In this document: piece by piece, positions 1-5,302 of the stretch
Layout of the letters: each line of letters starts with the position of its first letter
How positions within the stretch are numbered: position 1 is the first letter of the stretch
Assembly (NCBI GenBank): GCA_003170115.1
Contig: PMZS01000132.1
Coordinates: 16,429-22,153, forward strand
Direction: 5' to 3'
DNA from: Spirochaetaceae bacterium
GTDB lineage: Bacteria; Spirochaetota; Spirochaetia; SZUA-6; Fen-1364
Length of the DNA: 5,725 bases
The notes under the pieces: generated by a model
What the model was told of the DNA's origin: nothing
Seen by the model: the letters and a program-made list of their open reading frames with translations, nothing else
The model's database searches: none
Position numbers and translations under genes: made by a program

Positions 1-490
1 GAGCAAGCCCGCGCTTCGAGGCGATTGACGCCAGCCGGTCAAGGTCCGCGGGATGGCCGCCCATGTGCACGGCGATTATCGCACGGGTGCGGGGCGTGAT
101 CGCGCTTTCCACCAGGTCGGGATCGATGCACCAAGTGTCCATGCACACGTCCACGGGAACGGGGACGGCTCCGGTGGAGAGCACCGCGCCCGCGGTGGCG
201 ACAAAAGTGAAGTCGGGAACGATGACCTCATCGCCTCGCCCGGTGCCCAGGGCCTGGAGCACAACCTCCAGGGCGTGGGTTCCGTTTGTCACCGCGATGC
301 CGTGCGCCGCTTCCTGGTAGGAGGCGAACTCCTTCTCGAATGCCTGGGTCTGCGTGCCAGGCGTGCGCCACCAGATCCTGCTCTCCAGGACTTTCCGCAG
401 GGCATCGAGCTCCTTCTGGTCATAGTACGGCCACGGAGGGAAGGGCTTTCGCTTCGCAACCGGACCGCCAAGAAGTGCCAGTCGTGCCAT
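1..490 (-). CDS. DegT/DnrJ/EryC1/StrS-family PLP aminotransferase, N-terminal part (runs off the window)
   Basis: Only the first 163 residues are present; the gene continues past base 1. The start is ATG at 490-488, preceded by GGAGG (503-499) with 8-nt spacing. The protein opens MARLALLGGP and has the pattern WPYYDQKELDALRKVLES around residues 20-37. It then shows the family's cofactor-phosphate region TNGTHAL (residues 68-74), GDEVIVPDFTFVATA (87-100) and VHMGGHPADLDRL (141-153). These are typical of fold-type I aminotransferases that act on keto sugars or cyclitols, or serve as 3-amino-5-hydroxybenzoate-synthase-like enzymes. The Schiff-base lysine, expected near residue 190-200, lies outside the window, so catalytic competence cannot be judged. 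It is the third gene of the minus-strand operon, 31 bp after the ROK regulator gene. The family call is secure. The substrate is unknown; sugar or cyclitol amination, or the reverse deamination, is inferred from family and context. Confidence 0.92.
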   Translation of the reverse strand, partial: MARLALLGGPVAKRKPFPPWPYYDQKELDALRKVLESRIWWRTPGTQTQAFEKEFASYQEAAHGIAVTNGTHALEVVLQALGTGRGDEVIVPDFTFVATAGAVLSTGAVPVPVDVCMDTWCIDPDLVESAITPRTRAIIAVHMGGHPADLDRLASIASKRGLA

Positions 491-521
491 GTCGTTTTCC
501 TCCAATAGAGAAAGTTTCCGC

Positions 522-1751
522 TCAGCCCATGAGAGTGGATGTCGCCCCCTCGTCTGCCAGAACCTCGGCGAGCCACTGGTTTGCCGCGCCCATGGAAGCG
601 GCGTACTCGTCCAGGGAGGAGAGCTCAATCGTGCACTTGCTTCCCGAGAACCCGAGGGCAGTCCCTTTTACGATCCGCTGCGCGGGCTCCAGGAGCAGAA
701 GCCCCGCCCGTGCCAGCCCTCCCGCGAGCACGACCTTCTGGGGATTGAAGATGTTGATGATGTTCGCGATCCCGATCCCCAGATGCCCGGCGGCATCGCT
801 GATTATGCTGTAGGCGAGCTTGTCACCCTTCTCGGCATGCTCCAGGATGTCCCTGGCCGTCACTGAGCCCAGGTGCATCATGCTGGAATACACGTTGTCA
901 GCCAGCGCCTCACGCAGCCGCCGCTCCACCGCGTAGCCGGAGGCGAAGCTCTCCAGGCAGCCGAAGTTCCCACACACGCAACGGGGGCCGTTCTCCTTTA
1001 TCACCATGTGGCCGAGCTCCCCTCCATAGCCGTTGGTCCCCCGGAAGAGCTCCCCGTGTATGAATATACCGCACCCCGTGCCCAGCCCGATGGAGATCAA
1101 CACGAAGTTGTCGACCGTGCGGCAGACGCCGTAGATTCGTTCGGCCACGGCCATCATCCGGCTGGAGTCGTCCACCGAGCAGGGAAGCCCGATCAGCTCC
1201 CGCAGCCTCCTGGCGATGGGAAACCCTACCCAGGAGCGCTGGTTTCTGAAGTACACGCATTCGCCCGTCCTGCGGTCCGTGATTCCGGAAAGCGCCACCC
1301 CCGTGCCGTGCAGCCTCCCTCCGGGCGGACAGGCAGATGACCGCACCTGCCCGGCGAACTCGGCGATTCCGGCAAGGACTGATTCGGGGTTCGCGATATC
1401 GGGCGGGGCCGGAACCTTGCGGGTGCCGAGCACGTTCCCCGCCAGGTCGATGAGCGCGCACTTCACCTCGTATCCGCCGATCTCCACACCCAGCACGCAC
1501 CCCGCGGACGGGGAGAGCTGCAGGAGCTTGGCCTTGCGGCCGCCGGAGCTCGCCGTCTCGTCCACCTCTTCCAGGATCCCGCGGGTCTTGAGGCCGTTGA
1601 TCACAAGGCTGATCTTGGCCTGGCTGAAGCCGGTAAGCTCCACGATCTGCCGACGGGTGATGCGGCGATGAGCGTGCACGATCCGCAGGATCCCCAGCCG
1701 CTCGCTCGCGGTGTCGTGCTTGCGATAGTCGCTCACCCCGGCATCTCTCAT
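522..1751 (-). CDS. ROK-family transcriptional regulator (NagC/XylR/Mlc-like)
   Basis: A 409-residue protein, a normal length for ROK repressors. Residues about 18-60 form a winged helix-turn-helix (RRITRRQIVELTGFSQAKIS, residues 29-48), and the rest is a ROK actin-like sugar-kinase fold. Visible ROK features are the phosphate-binding loop GVEIGGYEV (88-96), the region VDDSSRMMAVAE (193-204) with Asp195 at the kinase catalytic-Asp position, GLGTGCGIF (222-230), and GELGH (244-248) followed by CVCGNFGCLE (258-267). His248, Cys258, Cys260 and Cys265 match the structural zinc site. The first loop lacks the usual DxGGT, so sensing rather than kinase activity is likely. The start ATG overlaps the upstream stop (ATGA), which suggests translational coupling. 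A GTG at 1736-1734 is an alternative start. An open frame continues upstream to 1946, but that part lies inside the UROD-like gene and has no ROK similarity. A possible operator lies at 2949-2973. The effector is unknown, probably a sugar or sugar phosphate. Confidence 0.95.
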   Translation of the reverse strand: MRDAGVSDYRKHDTASERLGILRIVHAHRRITRRQIVELTGFSQAKISLVINGLKTRGILEEVDETASSGGRKAKLLQLSPSAGCVLGVEIGGYEVKCALIDLAGNVLGTRKVPAPPDIANPESVLAGIAEFAGQVRSSACPPGGRLHGTGVALSGITDRRTGECVYFRNQRSWVGFPIARRLRELIGLPCSVDDSSRMMAVAERIYGVCRTVDNFVLISIGLGTGCGIFIHGELFRGTNGYGGELGHMVIKENGPRCVCGNFGCLESFASGYAVERRLREALADNVYSSMMHLGSVTARDILEHAEKGDKLAYSIISDAAGHLGIGIANIINIFNPQKVVLAGGLARAGLLLLEPAQRIVKGTALGFSGSKCTIELSSLDEYAASMGAANQWLAEVLADEGATSTLMG

Positions 1752-2911
1752 CGGTTGCGGCGCCACGAGGCGATCATGGCCTCCACCCTGTCCCATGGCG
1801 CGTCGCTGAACACGGCATCCACGGGAAAGAGGATGAACCCCCCGCCGGGGGCCAGGGTCCGGATTGCCGAAGCCACCGCGGCGTCGATCTGGGGCTCGCT
1901 CCAGCTTGAGAGCATGAGGGCGGAGTTCACCCCGCCCATGAGGCACAGGCGACCTGCGGTCTGGCGTTTGACGGCGCCAAGGTCAACGCGATCCTGCACG
2001 GGATCGATGCCCATGATGCAATCCACCCCGGCGTCCATGATTTCGGGCAGGAGCGGCGCCAGTCCCTTGGTGATGATGTAGCGGTACTTTGCCCCGCCGG
2101 CGTGGGCACGTTCGACCAGCCGCGTGATCCGGGGGAGGAGGAAAGTGCGGTAGTTTGCCGGCGTCCAGAAATCGGTTCCCTCGTACCAGGCCATGTGCAC
2201 GATCATGTCCACTCCCTCCGCAAGGAGCAGCTCGAGGCGGCCGAGCTCCCATGAGAGGAGGATGTCGAGGAGGTGCTCGATGAACCGGTGCTCGTCCATC
2301 TGCGCGAAAAGGATGCGCTCCATCCCGCACAACATGACCGCCGCGTCCGCGAGTGCCACCCAACCGCCGTCGAGTGCAACCCCGAGCCTTCGCGCGTGGC
2401 CGCGCAGCGCTTCGGCGTCGCGCCGGAAGGCTTCCGCCTGCGCCAGCGACGGCGTGCCGAGCAGGGCGGGAAGGATTTCCAGATCCGCCTCGGTTTCCAC
2501 GGCGTTCCGCACGGCCCGGGACACGTTGTAGTCGCTGAACAGGTACACGTCATCGCCGTGAATCCAGTCGTCGGTCTTCCGCACGATGTGAGCGAGGGTC
2601 CCCCCGGCCGTCCGGTACTCCTTGTGCAGCGTGGGGTAGTCTTCACCATCGCGCGGGGGCTCCATCCGAACGGAAGCTTGCACACCGGGCACCAGGTCTG
2701 CCCGGTAGTCTTCGATGTACCCGAGAGGCGGCTGGAGCAGGAGCGTGTCGTCCAGCCCTCGTGCAAGGGTGTTCTCCACGCGGCGGACCTGATCCTTCCA
2801 TTCAAAGGGAATGGTATTCTTTTCGCCCATTGGCCAGAAGCGCAGGAGGAGCGGGACATGGTCCACATCCCGGCAGGACACCGCATTGAGGATTCTTTGC
2901 CGAGACGTCAT
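1748..2911 (-). CDS. Uroporphyrinogen decarboxylase (URO-D) superfamily protein, non-heme, function unknown
   Basis: A 387-residue protein and first gene of the minus operon. The N-terminus MTSRQRILNAVSCRDVDHVP matches the opening helix and substrate-loop pattern of the URO-D/MtaA superfamily. Later regions also fit its TIM barrel: EGVDMIVHMAWYEG (232-245), AGVDCIMGIDPVQDRVDL (294-311), LMGGVNSALML (324-334) and PGGGFILFPVD (355-365). In the corrinoid methyltransferase branch (MtaA, CmuA) the strand before the GVD segment carries a His-x-Cys zinc pair. Here that place reads KYRYIITKG (275-283), and no late Cys is seen, so methyl transfer by that mechanism is unlikely. True HemE activity is also unlikely given the context. 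The start is ATG 2911-2909 with GGAGG at 2927-2923, spaced 11 nt, which is somewhat long. The stop overlaps the ROK start by 4 bp. Proteins of this branch often sit in carbohydrate clusters with ROK or GntR regulators (family recollection, not tested). The reaction is unknown. Confidence 0.88.
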   Translation of the reverse strand: MTSRQRILNAVSCRDVDHVPLLLRFWPMGEKNTIPFEWKDQVRRVENTLARGLDDTLLLQPPLGYIEDYRADLVPGVQASVRMEPPRDGEDYPTLHKEYRTAGGTLAHIVRKTDDWIHGDDVYLFSDYNVSRAVRNAVETEADLEILPALLGTPSLAQAEAFRRDAEALRGHARRLGVALDGGWVALADAAVMLCGMERILFAQMDEHRFIEHLLDILLSWELGRLELLLAEGVDMIVHMAWYEGTDFWTPANYRTFLLPRITRLVERAHAGGAKYRYIITKGLAPLLPEIMDAGVDCIMGIDPVQDRVDLGAVKRQTAGRLCLMGGVNSALMLSSWSEPQIDAAVASAIRTLAPGGGFILFPVDAVFSDAPWDRVEAMIASWRRNR

Positions 2912-2923
2912 GGACTCTCATAC

Positions 2924-2941
2924 CTCCGAATCATTTCGGAG
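2924..2941. promoter_or_regulatory. Perfect inverted repeat over the minus-strand +1 and adjoining the ribosome-binding site
   Basis: CTCCGAA, then TCAT, then TTCGGAG: 7-bp perfect arms with a 4-nt spacer. It overlaps the last two bases of the predicted minus-strand -10 hexamer (2940-2945) and the likely start point near 2933. One arm contains most of the Shine-Dalgarno of the UROD-like gene. It could be an operator. A full RNA hairpin is less likely if transcription starts near 2933, since half the dyad would then not be in the transcript. The dyad is seen directly; its role is inferred. Confidence 0.5.
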
Positions 2942-2968
2942 TGTAGCGAAGTATTTTAATTATGTAAA
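2940..2968 (-). promoter_or_regulatory. Predicted sigma70-type promoter of the UROD-like/ROK/aminotransferase operon
   Basis: On the minus strand, TTTACA (2968-2963, 5 of 6 to the -35 consensus) is followed by a 17-bp spacer and TACACT (2945-2940, 4 of 6 to the -10 consensus). The predicted start near 2933 gives a leader of about 22 nt with GGAGG before the ATG at 2911. The -35 and most of the spacer lie within the inverted repeat at 2949-2973, so protein bound there should block polymerase. Confidence 0.6.
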
Positions 2969-2973
2969 TACTT
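2949..2973. promoter_or_regulatory. Candidate ROK operator: inverted repeat with core TATTT-N9-AAATA
   Basis: AAGTATTT (2949-2956), a 9-nt AT-rich spacer, and AAATACTT (2966-2973) form perfect 8-bp arms. Operators of NagC and Mlc, the best studied ROK repressors, are also AT-rich palindromes with TTT and AAA half-sites around a central spacer of about this size. A ROK gene lies in the adjacent operon. The site spans the -35 and spacer of the minus promoter and ends 12 bp before the plus-strand -35 at 2986. Joint control of both operons is inferred. Chance is possible because the region is AT-rich, though 8 perfect pairs at 9-nt spacing in this exact place is notable. Confidence 0.6.
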
Positions 2974-2985
2974 TCTCGTTGATTC

Positions 2986-3015
2986 TTGACATGTTGGAGA
3001 TATTGCTGCTACAGT
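2986..3015 (+). promoter_or_regulatory. Predicted sigma70-type promoter of the phosphotriesterase/ABC transporter operon
   Basis: TTGACA (2986-2991) matches the -35 consensus exactly. After an 18-bp spacer comes TACAGT (3010-3015, 4 of 6), preceded by TG at 3007-3008, which makes an extended -10 (TGCTACAGT). The start is predicted near 3022, giving a leader of about 57 nt before the GTG start at 3079. This argues against translation starting at the TTG at 2986 or the ATG at 3019, which lie in or upstream of the likely start point. Confidence 0.65.
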
Positions 3016-3024
3016 TTCATGAAA
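3015..3024. promoter_or_regulatory. 10-bp perfect palindrome TTTCATGAAA at the plus-strand start point
   Basis: TTTCATGAAA is self-complementary. It begins at the last base of the -10 hexamer and covers the predicted start point. It could be a half-occupied or second operator, or part of the initial transcribed sequence. A short palindrome can arise by chance, so the regulatory role is weakly supported. Confidence 0.25.
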
Positions 3025-3066
3025 GTTTCCTCGCATTCGCTGATAGAGAGACTGTTTCTTCAGAAC

Positions 3067-3076
3067 AGGAAGGAAG
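3067..3076 (+). promoter_or_regulatory. Ribosome-binding site that fixes the GTG start of the phosphotriesterase-like gene
   Basis: AGGAAGGAAG is purine-rich with two overlapping AGGA cores, 8 and 4 nt before GTG at 3079. No such sequence precedes ATG 3019 or TTG 2986. A weak hairpin (CTGTT 3052-3056 with AACAG 3064-3068) ends at the edge of this site. Confidence 0.7.
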
Positions 3077-3078
3077 TA

Positions 3079-4158
3079 GTGGCAAAGGTGCAGGCGGTTC
3101 GAGGGCTCGTAGACACCAGGGACCTTGGGGTCACTCTGGTCCACGAGCACATCTGCTTCGACTTCCTTGGAAAGCTTCAGACCGGAACCCCCTTCATCGA
3201 GAAAACATTTGCCTTCAACCTCGACCTGCTGAAAAAGGCGCGGGACGTCGGCATCCAGACCATCGTGGAGCTGACCCCGTGGCCGAATGTCGAGAAAATC
3301 CTGGCGCTTAACGAGAAGGTTCCCGAGCTCAGCATCATCCTCTCCACCGGCTCGTACCTGCAGAGTTGCGGCCATCCCGTCACCGGGATGGGCGAGACAG
3401 AGCTCTACGATCACATGGTGGCCGACATCACGCGGGGATACGCGGGCTTCGAGACGGACGGAGTGAAGGCCGGGATCATCAAGGTGGCGGCGGACACCTC
3501 GCGGCTGACCGATTGGGAGAAGAGGACCTTCCGCATCGCGGCGCGTGTGCAGAAGGAGTGCCGGGTCCCTGTTGCAACCCACGCCTGCGCCGGCGCCCGG
3601 GAGCAGATGGAAGTGCTGAAGGCGGCGGGGGCGAACATTGCGGCCACCTTCTATTCCCACGTAGAGGCGGAGTTCGGCTGGGACGGCCGCAGCCTCCAGG
3701 AGGAAGCGGAGTACCTCGCCGACGTTGCCAGGGCGGGAGGATACCTTCACTTCAACAATTTCGACTTCGAGTTCGACACCCCGTTCCCCGACCTGATGTA
3801 CCTGATCAACCATCTCGAAAACAGCGGGTTCGGGGACAAGGTGTTCTACAGCATTGACACAAACATCACCGTGGACGCGGACGGGAAGATCTGGATGGAG
3901 GCCGAGCGGGAGCATCCCGAGACGGGCAGGCGCACCTACGCATATGCCATCACGGACGCGACCCCCAGGCTCATGGCCGCCGGCGTCTCTCTCCAGCGGA
4001 TCACCCGATACCTGATCGACAACCCGCGCAGATATTTCGAGGCAGCCACTCCTGGTGGCATTCAGGCGGCCACTCCTGGTGGCATTCAGGCGGCCACTCC
4101 TGGTGGCATTCAGGCGGCCGCCACTCCTGGTGGCATTCAGGCGGCAACCGAGGGATGA
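3079..4158 (+). CDS. Phosphotriesterase-family (amidohydrolase superfamily) metal-dependent hydrolase with C-terminal octapeptide repeats
   Basis: A 359-residue protein from GTG 3079. The N-terminus reads MAKVQAVRGLVDTRDLGVTL, the usual opening of PTE-family proteins. All six binuclear metal ligands expected for the family can be placed: His22 and His24 in LVHEHICF, the carboxylated-lysine candidate Lys135 in GIIKVAAD, His168 in VATHACAG, His194 in YSHVEAEF, and Asp260 in FYSIDTNI. The enzyme is therefore probably active and cytoplasmic. PTE relatives hydrolyse lactones, phosphotriesters or sugar-phosphate esters; in this sugar-like context a lactonase or esterase is the best guess, but the substrate is not shown. 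The barrel ends at about residue 321 (NPRRYFE) and is followed by four AATPGGIQ-type repeats (322-354) and a short tail. It is the first gene of the plus operon, 80 bp before the binding-protein gene. A longer 390-residue reading from TTG 2986 or a 379-residue one from ATG 3019 is possible, but both lack a ribosome-binding site and conflict with the promoter. Confidence 0.9.
   Translation: MAKVQAVRGLVDTRDLGVTLVHEHICFDFLGKLQTGTPFIEKTFAFNLDLLKKARDVGIQTIVELTPWPNVEKILALNEKVPELSIILSTGSYLQSCGHPVTGMGETELYDHMVADITRGYAGFETDGVKAGIIKVAADTSRLTDWEKRTFRIAARVQKECRVPVATHACAGAREQMEVLKAAGANIAATFYSHVEAEFGWDGRSLQEEAEYLADVARAGGYLHFNNFDFEFDTPFPDLMYLINHLENSGFGDKVFYSIDTNITVDADGKIWMEAEREHPETGRRTYAYAITDATPRLMAAGVSLQRITRYLIDNPRRYFEAATPGGIQAATPGGIQAATPGGIQAAATPGGIQAATEG
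4042..4140 (+). repeat. Four tandem in-frame 24-bp repeats encoding AATPGGIQ, each with a small hairpin
   Basis: Units are 4042-4065, 4066-4089, 4090-4113 and 4114-4140. Units 2 and 3 are identical. Unit 1 differs by one synonymous base (GCA for GCG). Unit 4 has an extra GCC codon, making it 27 bp. Each contains GCCAC-TCCTG-GTGGC, a perfect 5-bp-arm hairpin (4045-4059, 4069-4083, 4093-4107, 4120-4134). The repeat lies between the end of the hydrolase barrel and the stop codon. Near-identity at the DNA level suggests recent expansion by slippage or recombination, so copy number may vary between strains. Confidence 0.95.
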
Positions 4159-4192
4159 GAGCCGCGCCGCAAAGTCGGCCGGCTGATCGATT

Positions 4193-4214
4193 GGTCCTTC
4201 CGTCGGGGAGGACC
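4193..4214 (+). other. Intercistronic stem-loop between the hydrolase and binding-protein genes
   Basis: GGTCCTTCC pairs with GGGAGGACC (one G-U wobble) around the loop GTCG, giving a 9-bp GC-rich stem. No U-run follows, so it is not a standard intrinsic terminator. Such hairpins upstream of a binding-protein gene often protect the downstream mRNA segment or damp read-through. That role is inferred. The rest of the 80-bp gap (4159-4238) holds only the ribosome-binding site of the next gene. Confidence 0.5.
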
Positions 4215-4225
4215 GGAGAACCGAA

Positions 4226-4240
4226 ATAGGAGGATCCTAT
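4226..4240 (+). promoter_or_regulatory. Strong ribosome-binding site embedded in a small dyad
   Basis: AGGAGG at 4228-4233 lies 5 nt before ATG 4239 and sets the start of the lipoprotein gene. The same stretch forms ATAGGA-GGA-TCCTAT, 6-bp perfect arms with a 3-nt loop, which could partly hide the site in mRNA. The ribosome-binding function is well supported; an occlusion role is speculative. Confidence 0.6.
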
Positions 4241-5264
4241 GAAGAAAGGTCTTTACCTTCTCGTGGCGGTGGCCCTGGCCCTGCTCGCCACAGGGTGCGC
4301 GGGAGCGAAGAAGCCCAACGCGCTCAACCTCCTCGTCTTCGAGGGATACGCGGACAAGTCGTGGGTCGATCCGTTCATCAAGGAGACGGGCGCCGTCGTG
4401 AATATCACCAACGCGACCTCGGTGGACGAGATTTTCAACAAGATGGCGGCGGATGGCGGCAAAGGCGTCGACCTTGCCACCATTGACACCAGCCTCTTCA
4501 AGCGCTACTACGAGCACAAGCTGATCAAGCCCATCGACACTTCGAAGCTGAAGAACTACAAGGACGTGCTGCCCGAGTTCCAGAACCTGAAAGTGACCCA
4601 GTTCGAGGGCAAGCAATACGGCGTTCCCTACGCGTGGGGCACGATTCCCCTGTTCTGGGACGAAACCGTGATAAAGGAGAAGCCGGACTCCTGGGCGCTC
4701 ATGTGGGACCCGAAGTACAAGGGGAAAGTCCTCATCCTCGACGAGCCGCAGAACGCCTATGTCACCATGGCGCTGAAGCTTGGTGGATTCAAGGACCTGT
4801 GGAATTTCAGCGCGGAGGACTTCTCCCGCCTGGCGGACGGCTTCAAGAGCCTCGCCCCGCAGCTGCGCACCCTTACCACGGGCGCCACGGACGCGGTGAA
4901 CCTCATCGCCAACCACGAGGCGGTGATCGGAATGGCCTTCGGTGAGCAACTGAAGTCGCAGGCGCAGCAGAAGGGCCTGAAGGTGAACCTCACCATCCCC
5001 AAGGAGGGCGGCATCGGGTGGCTGGACAACTGGGTCGTCTCTGCGGGAACCCAGAACGAGGATCTCGCGCTGAAGTGGATCGACTGGTGCATCCGCAAGG
5101 ACAACGACAAGAAAATGTCGGACCTCATCGGCTATCCGGGGGCCTCCAACCCCGCGGAGGGCATCGATTACGCGAGCCGTTGCGTGTGGCTGCAGCCCCG
5201 CGGCGACTACCAGCAGCTTACCGAGAAGTGGAGCGAGGTGAAGCTCCAGATGAGCAAGAAGTGA
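4239..5264 (+). CDS. PotD/PotF-like ABC transporter substrate-binding lipoprotein
   Basis: A 341-residue protein with a lipoprotein signal: positively charged MKK, a hydrophobic core, and lipobox LATG-Cys20. The mature protein should be anchored outside the cytoplasmic membrane. It shows the family pattern of spermidine/putrescine binding proteins: LNLLVFEGYADKSWVDPF (29-46), QYGVPYAWGTIPLFWD (126-141), WALMWDPKYKGKVLILDEP (152-170), KEGGIGWLDNWVVSAGTQ (255-272), DLALKWIDW (275-283) and IGYPGASNPA (297-306). Trp261 and Asp263 match the PotD WMD motif that contacts the ligand. The acidic pair of PotD in the TDDARE segment is not kept here (DEPQNAY), so polyamine specificity should not be assumed; another amine, amino-sugar or phosphonate-type ligand is possible. 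It follows the hydrolase gene by 80 bp and precedes the ATPase gene by 38 bp, supporting one transport-catabolic operon. Confidence 0.93.
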   Translation: MKKGLYLLVAVALALLATGCAGAKKPNALNLLVFEGYADKSWVDPFIKETGAVVNITNATSVDEIFNKMAADGGKGVDLATIDTSLFKRYYEHKLIKPIDTSKLKNYKDVLPEFQNLKVTQFEGKQYGVPYAWGTIPLFWDETVIKEKPDSWALMWDPKYKGKVLILDEPQNAYVTMALKLGGFKDLWNFSAEDFSRLADGFKSLAPQLRTLTTGATDAVNLIANHEAVIGMAFGEQLKSQAQQKGLKVNLTIPKEGGIGWLDNWVVSAGTQNEDLALKWIDWCIRKDNDKKMSDLIGYPGASNPAEGIDYASRCVWLQPRGDYQQLTEKWSEVKLQMSKK

Positions 5265-5302
5265 GTATTTCGTAAAGGACCGGTGGAGGTGACGGCGCGG
5301 CC

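Noticed and set aside
522..1751. ROK protein as a sugar kinase (glucokinase type)
   Set aside because: It has an N-terminal winged helix-turn-helix and lacks the DxGGT phosphate loop.
1752..1946. N-terminal extension of the ROK protein upstream of ATG 1751
   Set aside because: It lies wholly inside the UROD-like coding region in another frame and shows Arg/Gly/Pro-rich shadow composition; the ATGA overlap start gives a normal ROK length.
2900..2919. Short leader peptide starting at minus-strand ATG 2919
   Set aside because: Its ATG is only 3 nt from GGAGG and the frame has no recognisable content; the ATG at 2911 gives the conserved UROD-family N-terminus.
2273..2959. Plus-strand open frame across the UROD-like gene and into the control region
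   Set aside because: It is antisense to a clear gene, with no ribosome-binding site or motif support.
2956..3915. Long minus-strand open frame opposite the hydrolase gene
   Set aside because: It is antisense to a well-supported gene, has no recognisable motifs, and is the expected shadow in GC-rich coding DNA.
4042..4140. The tandem repeats as a CRISPR array
   Set aside because: Units are adjacent with no spacers and are in frame within a protein-coding gene.
4193..4214. The stem-loop as a rho-independent terminator of the hydrolase gene
   Set aside because: No run of T follows the stem, and the next gene has no visible promoter of its own, so read-through is more likely.
4137..4949. Long minus-strand open frame opposite the binding-protein gene
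   Set aside because: It is rich in Val, Leu, Arg and Glu as complement shadows usually are, with no family signature and a strong lipoprotein gene on the other strand.
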